Origin: Maledivibacter sp.
GTDB taxonomy: Bacteria > Bacillota > Clostridia > Peptostreptococcales > Caminicellaceae
Reading direction: 5' to 3'
Assembly: GCA_025210375.1 (NCBI GenBank)
Contig: JAOASB010000034.1
Coordinates: 62,001-126,000 of the forward strand
Length of the DNA: 64,000 nucleotides
Shown: piece by piece, positions 17,982-27,309 of the stretch
How the letters are laid out: every line of letters begins with the position of its first letter
Position numbering within the stretch: position 1 is the first letter of the stretch
Made by a program: the position numbers and the translations under genes
The notes under the pieces: generated by a model
The model's database searches: none
The model's input: the letters and a program-made list of their open reading frames with translations, nothing else
What the model was told of the DNA's origin: nothing

Positions 17982-18746
17982 TTATTCCCTCCTTAAAAAT
18001 TGCTTTATAGCCTTTTCTACTTTATCAATATCTACACATGTATTATAACATGGACCGTTTGGTCTCTCATTTTTCACGCCAATTACTGGTATACCTTTAA
18101 CATCTAATATTCCATGTGATAGGTCTCTTTCACAGGCTATTGCTATAACTCCCTTTGGTCTATAATCCTTGATAATTTTTCTTGCCAAGGTTCCTCCCGT
18201 TACAATTTGCAGATTTATATTATAGCTTGTACATAAATCAAAAAGACCATTTATATCACAGCCCCCACACCTCTTACAGTTATTAATATCTCCAGTGATT
18301 TTATGTTTGCAAGAAGCTTTTTGTAAGCAATGTGGTGCTATCATGAGTATATCCTCTGGATTTAACTTTTTGTTCTTTTGAATCACAACTCTATTATTTA
18401 TTTCTGAAAAGAATCTTCTGATTGCATCCTTTTCAATTTTAAAAAGATCGCAAAAAGAAATCATTATGGGATAGACAGCCTTTATAGAATATTCAAATAC
18501 GGGTATAAGAAATCCTGGCAGCCTTTTATTTTTCGTGATTCTAACTGTCAGCATTAACATTACCAATAGATATACCGTAACTATTATAAAGAATAATATC
18601 ATTCCACTTAATATAGTTAAGTATAAATCTAATTTACCACCTTTAATTAACCAAAACAAAGCACTGACTATGAAAACCGCAAGGATAATGATCAAAATCA
18701 ACATATTAATAAAAATATTCTTATCACTTTTTACAATACTTCTCAT
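17982..18746 (-). CDS. DUF116 membrane protein with cysteine cluster
   Basis: 254 aa. Two hydrophobic N-terminal segments (about 12-35 and 40-68) are followed by a cytoplasmic cysteine-rich domain. Motifs CLQKASCKH, CKRCGGCDINGL and a later PCYNTCVD resemble the DUF116 family, which has several conserved cysteines that suggest an Fe-S or zinc site. It sits between fmt and yugP as in other clostridia. Role unknown. Confidence 0.85.
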   Translation of the reverse strand: MRSIVKSDKNIFINMLILIIILAVFIVSALFWLIKGGKLDLYLTILSGMILFFIIVTVYLLVMLMLTVRITKNKRLPGFLIPVFEYSIKAVYPIMISFCDLFKIEKDAIRRFFSEINNRVVIQKNKKLNPEDILMIAPHCLQKASCKHKITGDINNCKRCGGCDINGLFDLCTSYNINLQIVTGGTLARKIIKDYRPKGVIAIACERDLSHGILDVKGIPVIGVKNERPNGPCYNTCVDIDKVEKAIKQFLRRE

Positions 18747-18752
18747 ATTGTC

Positions 18753-19685
18753 TTATTCTCCTAGCACTGTTCCAATTTCTACGTTATTACCTCTAATGTA
18801 TTCATCAACACTCATTTTTCTGCTATTTGGAAGCTGCATTTCTTTTATGATTAGCATTCCATTTCCTGTACTAACAAAGATACCTTCTTTGTTGACATCA
18901 ATAATCTTCCCAGTTACTTCAAAGCTTTTTTCCCCACCAATAGCACATTTCCAAATCTTTAACTTTTTACCCTTGTACATAGTATAAGCAACAGGCCATG
19001 GATTTAAACCCCTAACTAAGTTGTATATATCTTTAGCTGTATTTTGCCAATCCACAAGTCCAGTTTCTTTTTTTAGCATTGAAGCATAGCTACTATTTGA
19101 ATGCTCCTGGGGAATTCTTGGAGCTTCATCTGCTTTAATAAGCTCCAGGGTTTCAGCTAGTACCTTGGCTCCTACTCCGCTAAGTATATCATGAAGCTCA
19201 CCGGCAGTCATATCTTCTTCAATAATGACTTCTTCTTTCAAAATCATGTCTCCAGTATCTAGCCCTTCATTCATATACATTGTGGTAATACCAGTTTCAT
19301 CTTCGCCATTGATAATAGCCCAGTTTATAGGAGCAGCTCCTCTATACTTTGGTAAGAGAGATGCATGTACATTTATACATCCCTTTTCTGGCATCTCCAA
19401 TATTTCCTTTGGAAGTATTTGTCCGTATGCTACAACTACACAGCAATCAAAATCCATTTTTTTAATTAATTCAACACTTTCTTTTTCTTTAATTTTTTTG
19501 GGTTGCAATACCGGTATGCCTATTTCTATTGCTTTAGCCTTTACAGGAGGAGGCAATACCTTTTTACCTCTTCCTTTAGGCCTATCGGGCTGTGTAACAA
19601 CAGCCACTACATCATGATTATTCTTAACCAATGCTTCTAAACACGGAACTGCAAAATCTGGAGTTCCCATAAAAAGAATTTTCAT
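18753..19685 (-). CDS. fmt: Methionyl-tRNA formyltransferase
   Basis: 310 aa from ATG 19685 (MKILFMGTPDFAVP). It formylates initiator Met-tRNA using 10-formyl-THF. The catalytic region HASLLPKYRGAAPI with N/H/D residues and VAYGQILP is intact, and the C-terminal OB domain starts near residue 205. The chosen ATG follows the def stop codon by 4 nt with AGGTG upstream; the longer frame to 19706 would run into def. Confidence 0.97.
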   Translation of the reverse strand: MKILFMGTPDFAVPCLEALVKNNHDVVAVVTQPDRPKGRGKKVLPPPVKAKAIEIGIPVLQPKKIKEKESVELIKKMDFDCCVVVAYGQILPKEILEMPEKGCINVHASLLPKYRGAAPINWAIINGEDETGITTMYMNEGLDTGDMILKEEVIIEEDMTAGELHDILSGVGAKVLAETLELIKADEAPRIPQEHSNSSYASMLKKETGLVDWQNTAKDIYNLVRGLNPWPVAYTMYKGKKLKIWKCAIGGEKSFEVTGKIIDVNKEGIFVSTGNGMLIIKEMQLPNSRKMSVDEYIRGNNVEIGTVLGE

Positions 19686-19689
19686 ATCT

Positions 19690-20139
19690 TTACACCTGCT
19701 CCTCAATAATTTTATCTATGAATAGTACTCCGTTCAAATGATCTATCTCATGGCATAAAGCTCTAGCCAATAATTCTTCACCCTCTATAATTATTTCCTT
19801 ACCCTCTCTATTAAGCCCTTTAACCTTTACAAACATAGGCCTTTCCACAGTTCCTGTTCTATTTGGTATACTTAAACATCCCTCTACATCAATTTGAGAT
19901 CCATTTTGGTCAAGAAGTTCGGGATTAATGAGTTCAATTATACCCTCACCCACATCTATAACAATAATTCTCTTTAATATACCAATTTGTGGAGCAGCTA
20001 ATCCAACTCCATTTTCATGATACATGGTATCTATCATGTCATCGAGAAGCTGTTTAATTCTGTCATCAATTTTATCTACAACCCTTGAGTCTTTCCTCAA
20101 TATAGGATCTTCATCTGTTCTAATATTTCGTATAGCCAT
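19690..20139 (-). CDS. def: Peptide deformylase
   Basis: 149 aa. Removes the formyl group from nascent proteins, the counterpart of fmt next door. The three metal-site motifs are present: [17 protein letters not shown] and the HExxH motif within [15 protein letters not shown] before the ATG. Sits between priA and fmt, the classical Firmicute order. Confidence 0.97.
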   Translation of the reverse strand: MAIRNIRTDEDPILRKDSRVVDKIDDRIKQLLDDMIDTMYHENGVGLAAPQIGILKRIIVIDVGEGIIELINPELLDQNGSQIDVEGCLSIPNRTGTVERPMFVKVKGLNREGKEIIIEGEELLARALCHEIDHLNGVLFIDKIIEEQV

Positions 20140-20189
20140 AATATATTACCTCCTAAAAATTCTTAATCTTAATCTCGCAAGGTCCATAA

Positions 20190-22670
20190 TTAAAAAATAT
20201 TATAGGGCTTCATGTCGAAAATTAAGCTCACATTATTTTCTATATACTTATTCTTATTAATATTACATATATAATTAATTATACTCTTTATATTTTCATG
20301 GTCAACACTTTGATACTTTAATAAAATCTGCCATCTATAGTTCTCTTTGATTCTACCAAGTATCGCTGGATTTGGTCCTAATACCTGTGTGTTTTTTAAA
20401 TCCTTGTGCCTTAGTATCTCACCATGTATTTTTTGGAATAATTTATTTGTGGATCTTATGACTGAATTCTCATTTTTTCCTAATACAATAATATTTATAA
20501 TCTGATAAAATGGTGGATAGTTAAATTCCCGTCTGAGTTTTATTTCTCTTTCATAAAAATCAGTGTAGTCATGGCTTTTAGATGCATTTATGGCATAATT
20601 ATTTGGGCTATAGGTTTGAACGACCACCTCTCCAGTATAATCATGTCTACCCGCTCTCCCTGCAACTTGTGTCAATAGTTGAAATGTCCTTTCATTCGCT
20701 CTATAATCAGGAAGATTTAAAGTTATATCAGCAGATAATACACCTACTAATGTAACATAGGGAAAATCTAAGCCCTTTGTCACCATTTGTGTACCAATTA
20801 AAATATCAATTTCTCTTTTCTCAAAGGAGTCAATAATTTTTTCTAGGCTACCTTTACGAGAAGTAGTATCTATATCAAGCCTTGCTGTCCTAGAGGTTGG
20901 AAATAGCTTATTAACATATTCTTCAACCTTCTCTGTTCCCAATCCAAAGAATTTTATATATTTACTTTTACATTCTGGACAGATTTTAGGTACAGTGGTC
21001 TTAAACCCACAATAATGACACTTAGCTATATTATTTTTATGATGATAAGTAAGGGATATATCACAATTTGAGCATTTTAATACGTAACCACAGCTCCTAC
21101 AGGAAACAAATGTGGAGTAGCCTCTTCGATTTAAGAATAAAATAACCTGCTTTTTGTCAAGCAAACTATTTTTCATTGAGTTATATAGCCTACGACTAAA
21201 TATATTTTTATTTCCTTCTTCTAGCTCAACCCTCATATCGACAACCTCTACATTTGGAAGAGGGTTTTTATTAAATCTATTTTTTAGCTCTAACAGCTTA
21301 TAGTTACCTATTTCAGCCTTATAATAGTCATCTATTGACGGAGTAGCCGAACCCATAACTAAAACCCCATTATTCTCCATACATAAATATTTGGCTACTT
21401 CTATGGTATGATATTTGGGATTCATTTCCGATTTATAGGATGACTCGTGTTCCTCGTCGATAATCACTAATCCTAAGTTATCGCAGGGAGCAAATATGGC
21501 TGATCTTGCACCTATAACTATTTGCATTTTATTGTTTTTAATTTTTCTCCACTGATCATATCTTTCCCCTAAGGAAAGTTTACTATGAAGTACTGCTACG
21601 GTATCTCCAAATCGCCTTAAAAACTTTTCAACTATTTGAGGGGTGAGAGAGATTTCAGGAACCAATATAATAGCCTGCTTATTATTTTCTATGACCTTAT
21701 CCACAAGCTGCATATATACTTCCGTTTTACCACTACCCGTTACACCATGTAAAAGAAATGCTTCATGGCTTTTTCCCTCTATCGCTTCCATTATATTATT
21801 ATATGCTTCCTTCTGTTCATCATTAAGTGTATTTGGCTTGTCTCTTTCTATTTTATCAATATCTATAGGTGTTCTATAGTCTACTTCATCCTTGACTAAA
21901 ATTAGACTCTTTTTTTCTAAACCATTAATTACCGCCCTAGAAGTTTTTGTCCTTTGAATAAGCTGACTTAATTCAATTTTATTAACCTTTGTGAGATATT
22001 TTAAAACTTCAGTCTGCTTGTAGGCTTTTTTAGGAATAGTTAATAAAATTTCATTAATACTGCTAGGTTTAAAATTAATCTCAACTACTTTTTTATATTT
22101 TATTTTTATATCAGAATAAAACTTTTCTTCTATGGTAATTAGATTTTCCTTTAATAATCTATTCAATTCCTTGATACATCCACTATCTAAATCTTTAATT
22201 AATTCATTATAAGTAAGGGACTTATTTACCAAAAGTCTTTTTATTATAGGACTTTGATTAATATCCCTATGTTCAATAACGCCTTGAGAAGCCTGTTTAA
22301 GTTTATATATTTTTTTCTTTTTCAAAGTTGTTCCCCTAGGGATCAAGCATTGAATAGCTTCATAATAGGTACATAAATATGTATCACGCATCCATTTGCA
22401 AAGTTTTATCTGTGTTCCCGATAAATATATATCATCATCTGTTACATCCTGTATATCTTTAATGCCTCTTATAGTCTTTACCTCATTGCCAGAATTAAAT
22501 TCAAATACAAAGCCTTCAAGTAATTTATTTCCCCTTCCAAAGGGAATAATAACCTTATCACCAATTTTAATTTTCCCAAGCAAGCTATTTGGGATTCTAT
22601 ATGTAAATAATCTATCGGTTACTCTCGTTCCTGTATTAACAACTACATTACAATATTTAATACAATCCAT
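20190..22670 (-). CDS. priA: Primosomal helicase PriA
   Basis: 826 aa from ATG 22670. PriA reloads the replisome at stalled forks. The N-terminal DNA-binding domain (TDRLFTYRIP) precedes a helicase core with Walker A GVTGSGKT and DEEHESSYK; eight cysteines (CRSCGYVLKC, CSNCD, CHYCG, CPECK) form the two zinc sites near 550-590. The upstream GTG 22685 would include the GGGGG ribosome site and is rejected. Element copy C lies directly upstream, between coaBC and priA. Confidence 0.96.
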   Translation of the reverse strand: MDCIKYCNVVVNTGTRVTDRLFTYRIPNSLLGKIKIGDKVIIPFGRGNKLLEGFVFEFNSGNEVKTIRGIKDIQDVTDDDIYLSGTQIKLCKWMRDTYLCTYYEAIQCLIPRGTTLKKKKIYKLKQASQGVIEHRDINQSPIIKRLLVNKSLTYNELIKDLDSGCIKELNRLLKENLITIEEKFYSDIKIKYKKVVEINFKPSSINEILLTIPKKAYKQTEVLKYLTKVNKIELSQLIQRTKTSRAVINGLEKKSLILVKDEVDYRTPIDIDKIERDKPNTLNDEQKEAYNNIMEAIEGKSHEAFLLHGVTGSGKTEVYMQLVDKVIENNKQAIILVPEISLTPQIVEKFLRRFGDTVAVLHSKLSLGERYDQWRKIKNNKMQIVIGARSAIFAPCDNLGLVIIDEEHESSYKSEMNPKYHTIEVAKYLCMENNGVLVMGSATPSIDDYYKAEIGNYKLLELKNRFNKNPLPNVEVVDMRVELEEGNKNIFSRRLYNSMKNSLLDKKQVILFLNRRGYSTFVSCRSCGYVLKCSNCDISLTYHHKNNIAKCHYCGFKTTVPKICPECKSKYIKFFGLGTEKVEEYVNKLFPTSRTARLDIDTTSRKGSLEKIIDSFEKREIDILIGTQMVTKGLDFPYVTLVGVLSADITLNLPDYRANERTFQLLTQVAGRAGRHDYTGEVVVQTYSPNNYAINASKSHDYTDFYEREIKLRREFNYPPFYQIINIIVLGKNENSVIRSTNKLFQKIHGEILRHKDLKNTQVLGPNPAILGRIKENYRWQILLKYQSVDHENIKSIINYICNINKNKYIENNVSLIFDMKPYNIF

Positions 22671-22698
22671 TATAAATGCCCCCACGAATTGAATTACA

Positions 22699-22882
22699 AA
22701 GGAGTAGGTTTCCCTACTCCCCAGGCTTATGACAAAAGTCCAATTTCTGCGTTACTGCTGAAGCTTCCGGTACTCACTTGCATATATAGCAAGCTCCGTT
22801 CCTCAGCTTCAGCGTGCCTTGAACTTGAACCTTTGTCATAAGCCTGCTATCTTATAGACTAAGGAGTAGGTTTCCCTACTCC
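22699..22882 (-). mobile_element. Palindromic element, copy C, between duplicated hairpins
   Basis: An identical 22-nt sequence, containing the hairpin GGAGTAGGTTTCCCTACTCC, occurs at 22699-22720 and 22861-22882. Between them lies a 140-bp element whose main part (22722-22846) has perfect 15-bp terminal inverted repeats CAGGCTTATGACAAA. It resembles the complement of copies A and B (shared AATTTCT.CGTT and GCCTTGAACT blocks), so it is inserted in the opposite orientation. The right hairpin contains the coaBC stop codon. The centre carries its own hairpin, CTTGC / GCAAG, where A and B have CGTAT / CATACG-like arms. Confidence 0.8.
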
Positions 22883-24084
22883 TTTAATTTTATCAAATCA
22901 TATGCTTTATCTAAAATTATATTTGCTATCTCTTTTTTCTTCATTTTATCATATTTTTCTATATTACCCAAGCTGTCAATTATGCTTACTATATTTGTAT
23001 CGCCCTTAAAGCCCGCACCCTTTTCACTTATATTGTTGGCCACAATAAAGTCTAAATTTTTTCTATTAACCTTCCCCTTAGCATTTTCAAGAAGATCCTT
23101 TGTTTCAGCTGCAAATCCAATCAAAATTTTATCTTTTTTAAGTTTTCCCAGCTCAAATAAAATATCTTGATTCCTTGAAAGCTCTATGGCTAAATCCGAG
23201 TCGCTTTTCTTAATCTTATTGTTTGAAACTTCCTTTGGTTTATAATCTGCGACGGCGGCAGCCTTGACTACTATATTAGCCCCATCAAAATTATTTAATA
23301 CTTCCTTATACATATCCTCAGCAGTTATTACATCTATAACTTTTATTCCATGGGGCTTTTCTAAATTAGTTGGGCCAGATACCAGTGTTACATCTGCACC
23401 TCTATCCCTTGCCACAATAGCAATTGAATAACCCATTTTACCTGAGGAATGATTAGTTATGTATCTCACAGGGTCTATTGGTTCCCTAGTAGGGCCTGCT
23501 GTGACTAAAACCTTTTTATCCTTTAATGGTTTTGTAGATGTATTTGTCAGTATATCCACTATTTCTTGTACAATGTCCTCTGGGGATGCTAATTTCCCTA
23601 CACCATAGTCTCCACAAGCTAACCTTCCCAATGCAGGTTCAACGAATTTGTATCCCATTGACTTTAAAGCCCCAATATTTTTTTGTACTATGGGATTATT
23701 ATACATATTTGTATTCATTGCTGGAGCTATAAGAATAGGAGCTTTAGTTGCCATGACAGTAGTTGATAACATGTCATCCGCAATCCCATTAATCATTTTC
23801 CCAATAATATTAGCCGTAGCCGGAACAATAACAAACAAGTCAGCTTTTTGTGCTAAGGATATATGCTCAACATCCCAGGTTTTAGGCTGTCCAAACATAT
23901 CTGTAACCACATAGTTTTGGGATAAAGATTGAAAGCTTAAGGGTGCAACAAATTCTGTTGCGGATTTAGTCATTACAACGTTTATATTTGCCTTTAGCTT
24001 TTTCAATCTACTTATTACATCCAGTGCTTTATAAACCGCAATTCCTCCACTAACACCAATAACTATATTCTTATTACTAAGCAT
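22876..24084 (-). CDS. coaBC: Bifunctional phosphopantothenoylcysteine decarboxylase/synthase
   Basis: 402 aa. CoaB joins cysteine to 4'-phosphopantothenate and CoaC decarboxylates the product, two steps of CoA synthesis. The CoaC half has GVSGGIAVYKA, PAMNTNMY and the catalytic cysteine region LACGDYGVG. The CoaB half starts near 185 with VTAGPTREPIDPVRYITN and has the NSSGKMG-type loop. Ribosome site AGAGGTG. The stop codon lies inside a hairpin that is duplicated on the other side of element C. Confidence 0.96.
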   Translation of the reverse strand: MLSNKNIVIGVSGGIAVYKALDVISRLKKLKANINVVMTKSATEFVAPLSFQSLSQNYVVTDMFGQPKTWDVEHISLAQKADLFVIVPATANIIGKMINGIADDMLSTTVMATKAPILIAPAMNTNMYNNPIVQKNIGALKSMGYKFVEPALGRLACGDYGVGKLASPEDIVQEIVDILTNTSTKPLKDKKVLVTAGPTREPIDPVRYITNHSSGKMGYSIAIVARDRGADVTLVSGPTNLEKPHGIKVIDVITAEDMYKEVLNNFDGANIVVKAAAVADYKPKEVSNNKIKKSDSDLAIELSRNQDILFELGKLKKDKILIGFAAETKDLLENAKGKVNRKNLDFIVANNISEKGAGFKGDTNIVSIIDSLGNIEKYDKMKKKEIANIILDKAYDLIKLKE

Positions 24085-24093
24085 ATTGCACCT

Positions 24094-24297
24094 CTATATA
24101 TCAGATTCAATTCTTTCATAGGTAATTTTGTCTTCTATTATTTCATTAGTTGCTATAGTTACGGGCTTATTGGATTCTATATCTATAAGCTTTTCACTAC
24201 CTTCTATTATCTGTCTAGCCCTTTTAGAAGCAGCAATAACTAATGTATATCTACTGTCAACCTTTTTTAGCAATTCATTAATTGGTGGTTTAAGCAT
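24094..24297 (-). CDS. rpoZ: RNA polymerase omega subunit
   Basis: 67 aa. The omega core PPINELLKKVDSRYTLVIAA and SKRARQI are typical. It binds the beta-prime subunit and aids polymerase assembly. AAGGAGG before the ATG; its start overlaps the gmk stop by one base, the conserved remA-gmk-rpoZ-coaBC order. Confidence 0.95.
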   Translation of the reverse strand: MLKPPINELLKKVDSRYTLVIAASKRARQIIEGSEKLIDIESNKPVTIATNEIIEDKITYERIESDI

Positions 24298-24911
24298 TAT
24301 ATTTCCTCCTTATATTTATTTATTAACTCACATATATTATCTTTTACGGTACATTTTTCTGCTTCAATAATTGATATAAGACTATTTACAGCCCTAGATA
24401 ATTCATCATTTATTATATAATAATCATATTCCTTAATAAAGTCAATTTCATCATAGGCAGCTTTTAATCTTCTACTTATATTTTCTTCAGAATCTCTTCC
24501 CCTTGTAGTAATTCTATTTTTTAGTTCCTTCATACTTGGAGGAAGCAAGAAAATGAATATCCCATCTGGAAATTTCTCCTTCACTTGCATTGCCCCTTGA
24601 GGATCAATTTCTAATATAATATCCTTTCCCTTATCTAGTTGTTCTAAAACATATTTTTTTGGCGTTCCGTAAAAATTATCATAAACTTGAGCATATTCTA
24701 GAAGTTCATCGTTTTCTATCATATATTCAAATTTATTTTTTTCAACAAAATAGTAGTTTACACCTTCTACTTCACCTTTTCTTATTTCCCTTGTTGTAGC
24801 TGAAATAGATAGTCCTATTTCAGGCTTGTTTCTTAAAAGCTCCTTACATACCGTACCTTTACCTACACCTGACGGGCCGCATACTATGAATAATGCTCCC
24901 TTTTTCATCAT
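24297..24911 (-). CDS. gmk: Guanylate kinase
   Basis: 204 aa. Phosphorylates GMP to GDP. P-loop GPSGVGKGT near the N-terminus, GMP-binding [20 protein letters not shown], and the lid region [13 protein letters not shown]. The start ATGATG overlaps the remA stop codon by 4 nt, which suggests translational coupling. Confidence 0.97.
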   Translation of the reverse strand: MMKKGALFIVCGPSGVGKGTVCKELLRNKPEIGLSISATTREIRKGEVEGVNYYFVEKNKFEYMIENDELLEYAQVYDNFYGTPKKYVLEQLDKGKDIILEIDPQGAMQVKEKFPDGIFIFLLPPSMKELKNRITTRGRDSEENISRRLKAAYDEIDFIKEYDYYIINDELSRAVNSLISIIEAEKCTVKDNICELINKYKEEI

Positions 24912-25207
24912 ATAGATTCTCCTTTTTTATCGTTTATTTCATTGATTTCCTTTACTTCTTTTATTTCTTTAGTATGGAATCTATTGGCCATTGTTTCAGG
25001 TTGAACCGCTGACAATACCAAATGATCACTATCACATATGATGACTGCCCTTGTTCTTCTACCATATGTAGCATCAACAAGCTTACCTTGATCTCTAGCT
25101 TCATTAATTATCCTTTTAATAGGAGCTGATTCAGGTTTTACTATAGCAACTATCCTATTAGCTGAAATCACATTACCAAAACCTATGTTAACTAGTTTTA
25201 AATCCAT
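24908..25207 (-). CDS. remA: RemA-type DNA-binding regulator (DUF370)
   Basis: 99 aa. RemA in Bacillus activates biofilm matrix and osmoprotection genes as a ring-forming DNA-binding protein. The family core ([37 protein letters not shown] and [18 protein letters not shown]) is complete. A charged C-terminal tail of about 20 residues ([12 protein letters not shown]) is longer than in the Bacillus protein. GGGGG ribosome site before ATG 25207. Same conserved place between yicC and gmk. Confidence 0.93.
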   Translation of the reverse strand: MDLKLVNIGFGNVISANRIVAIVKPESAPIKRIINEARDQGKLVDATYGRRTRAVIICDSDHLVLSAVQPETMANRFHTKEIKEVKEINEINDKKGESI

Positions 25208-25220
25208 TTTTATCCCCCTG

Positions 25221-26102
25221 CTACTCTATATTCTGAATTTGTTCTCTAATTTTTTCCAGTTCACTTTTTATTTCTATTACTATTTTTGATATGTTTATAT
25301 CAGAAGATTTAGAACCTATGGTGTTTATTTCTCTATTCATTTCTTGAATTAGGAAATCTAGTTTTCTACCCACTGCACCAGACTCATTTAAAATTTCATC
25401 CAGTTGTTCTATATGACTGTATAGCCTAACTATTTCTTCAGCTATATTACTCTTATCAGCATAAACAGAAACTTCTAAAGCTATTCTTTCTTCATTGATT
25501 TCAATTACATCTTCAGTTAAGTCCTTTATTCTTTCTAATAGCTTTTCTCTATATTCTTTAACTATCATTGGAGTACAAGTCTCTATTTCCTTAACGGTTT
25601 CAAATATCCTCTTACTTCGATCCTTTATATCATGTGCTAAGGCATCGCCTTCTGACCTTCTCATATCGACTAAAGAAGATATTGCACCGTCCACTGCAAC
25701 CTTTAAAGTTTCCCAAATTACATCCTCTTCGTCTTCTTTGCTCTCAATATTAAACGTGTCTGGAAAACGAGTCAAATGAGTTAACTTGATTTCATCACTT
25801 AACTGAAATTTATCCTTTATTTCCATTAAGGAATTATAGTATTGCTCAATGATATTTAAATTAGGCTTTATGATTAAATCATCATTTTTGCATTCATCAA
25901 GGGTAATATATACCTCTACTCTCCCTCTTTTAACATAGTTCTTAATCAGCTTTCTTATCCTCTCCTCAAAAGAAGATAATTTCTTTGGCATTCTTATAAT
26001 AATGTCATTATATCTATGATTTACAGATTTTATCTCTACGAGAAAATTCCTTGATTCATCATTGGACTCTCCTCTACCATATCCTGTCATACTGCTAATC
26101 AT
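25221..26102 (-). CDS. yicC: YicC/YloC family endoribonuclease
   Basis: 293 aa from ATG 26102 ([12 protein letters not shown]). The signature SMTGYGR at the N-terminus and the C-terminal [17 protein letters not shown] are diagnostic. E. coli YicC and Bacillus YloC have been reported as RNases. The GTG at 26123 would overlap the GGAAGG ribosome site and is rejected. First gene of the long unit running to rsmB. Confidence 0.92.
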   Translation of the reverse strand: MISSMTGYGRGESNDESRNFLVEIKSVNHRYNDIIIRMPKKLSSFEERIRKLIKNYVKRGRVEVYITLDECKNDDLIIKPNLNIIEQYYNSLMEIKDKFQLSDEIKLTHLTRFPDTFNIESKEDEEDVIWETLKVAVDGAISSLVDMRRSEGDALAHDIKDRSKRIFETVKEIETCTPMIVKEYREKLLERIKDLTEDVIEINEERIALEVSVYADKSNIAEEIVRLYSHIEQLDEILNESGAVGRKLDFLIQEMNREINTIGSKSSDINISKIVIEIKSELEKIREQIQNIE

Positions 26103-26224
26103 AAAATCAATCCTTCCTTCCACGAAGCAATTTATAGAGTAATATCTACCAACTTCATATTATATCATTAAAAGCCTAAAATTTTAAGGATAGATTAAGT
26201 ATAATTGTAAAATAAATTGATTAT

Positions 26225-27061
26225 TTATATATAAAATTTTCCATCACATATAAACTCAGCTGTACCCTCCATAAAAACTCTATCATCTTCATTAATATAA
26301 ATATTTAAAGTTCCACCAGGAATGTCTACCTTTACATTATTGCCAACATTATTTAATCTATAAGCAACATATACCGATGCGCATACACCAGTACCACATG
26401 CCAGGGTCTTTCCTGCTCCCCTTTCCCATGTATCAACCTTCATAAATCCTTTATTAACAACCTGAGCAAAATTTACATTGGTATTTTTAGGATAAATACT
26501 ATATTTTTCTATTTTGGGGCCTAGGATACAAAGCTCCTCTTGGTTTATATTTTCAACAAATATTACGGTATGTGGCACTCCCATCAATATGCTTGAAGCT
26601 GTTATACTGGATTCTCCAATTCTTATGCTTTCATTGATAAACATTTCCTTATCCGTATTAACGGGGACGTCTTCAGCCCTTAATATAGGCTTTCCCATAT
26701 CCACCAATATAGTCTTAACTCTACTATCATCCGCTAGAGTTAATTTTATTTCTTTAACTCCCGCTAAGGTTTCCACAGTCAGAACATCTTTTTTGACAAT
26801 CTCTTTTTCAAATACAAATTTTGAAAAACATCTGATACCATTTCCACACATTTCACCTATTGAACCATCGGAATTGTAATATTGCATTTTTACATCACTG
26901 GTTTGTGACTCCTCTACAATCATCATTCCATCGGCTCCAATACCAAAATGTCTATCACAAACCTTTTTTGCCAATGTAGAATAGTCTATCCCATTAGCCT
27001 CTTCTGCCTTAAAAATAATAAAATCATTGCCTGCACCATGCATTTTGCTAAAATTTATCAT
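26225..27061 (-). CDS. dapF: Diaminopimelate epimerase
   Basis: 278 aa from ATG 27061. Converts LL- to meso-diaminopimelate for lysine and peptidoglycan. The two catalytic cysteines lie in MCGNGIRCF and LACGTGVCAS; the substrate loop HGAGNDF is at the start. AGGAGG lies 5 nt before the ATG. An in-frame GTG/ATG-like extension to 27094 reads into a copy of the AAGTTCCAAG repeat and is unlikely. Confidence 0.96.
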   Translation of the reverse strand: MINFSKMHGAGNDFIIFKAEEANGIDYSTLAKKVCDRHFGIGADGMMIVEESQTSDVKMQYYNSDGSIGEMCGNGIRCFSKFVFEKEIVKKDVLTVETLAGVKEIKLTLADDSRVKTILVDMGKPILRAEDVPVNTDKEMFINESIRIGESSITASSILMGVPHTVIFVENINQEELCILGPKIEKYSIYPKNTNVNFAQVVNKGFMKVDTWERGAGKTLACGTGVCASVYVAYRLNNVGNNVKVDIPGGTLNIYINEDDRVFMEGTAEFICDGKFYI

Positions 27062-27202
27062 ATGAACCTCCTTATTTAAGTTCCAAGTTTTCAAGTCATT
27101 CTTTTAGGTCATTAATAAAAATTCCTATAATAACCTTTAACTTTATTATAATACTTATTATATATCCTATTGGTATTATATTTACTAATTATTTATATTG
27201 CC

Positions 27203-27231
27203 TTTCAAATTTTTTTATTTAGTGGTATACT
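27203..27231 (+). promoter_or_regulatory. Putative extended -10 promoter of rqcH
   Basis: An extended -10 (TGGTATACT, hexamer TATACT at 27226-27231) lies 17 nt after a weak -35 TTTCAA (27203-27208). The start codon of rqcH is about 80 nt downstream. Read by eye. Confidence 0.45.
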
Positions 27232-27309
27232 TTACAAAGAATTTTACACTTGTAGTTTTACGCTTATAAAAGTTCTATTTATTTTATTTACATGTAATGG
27301 AGGGATAAT

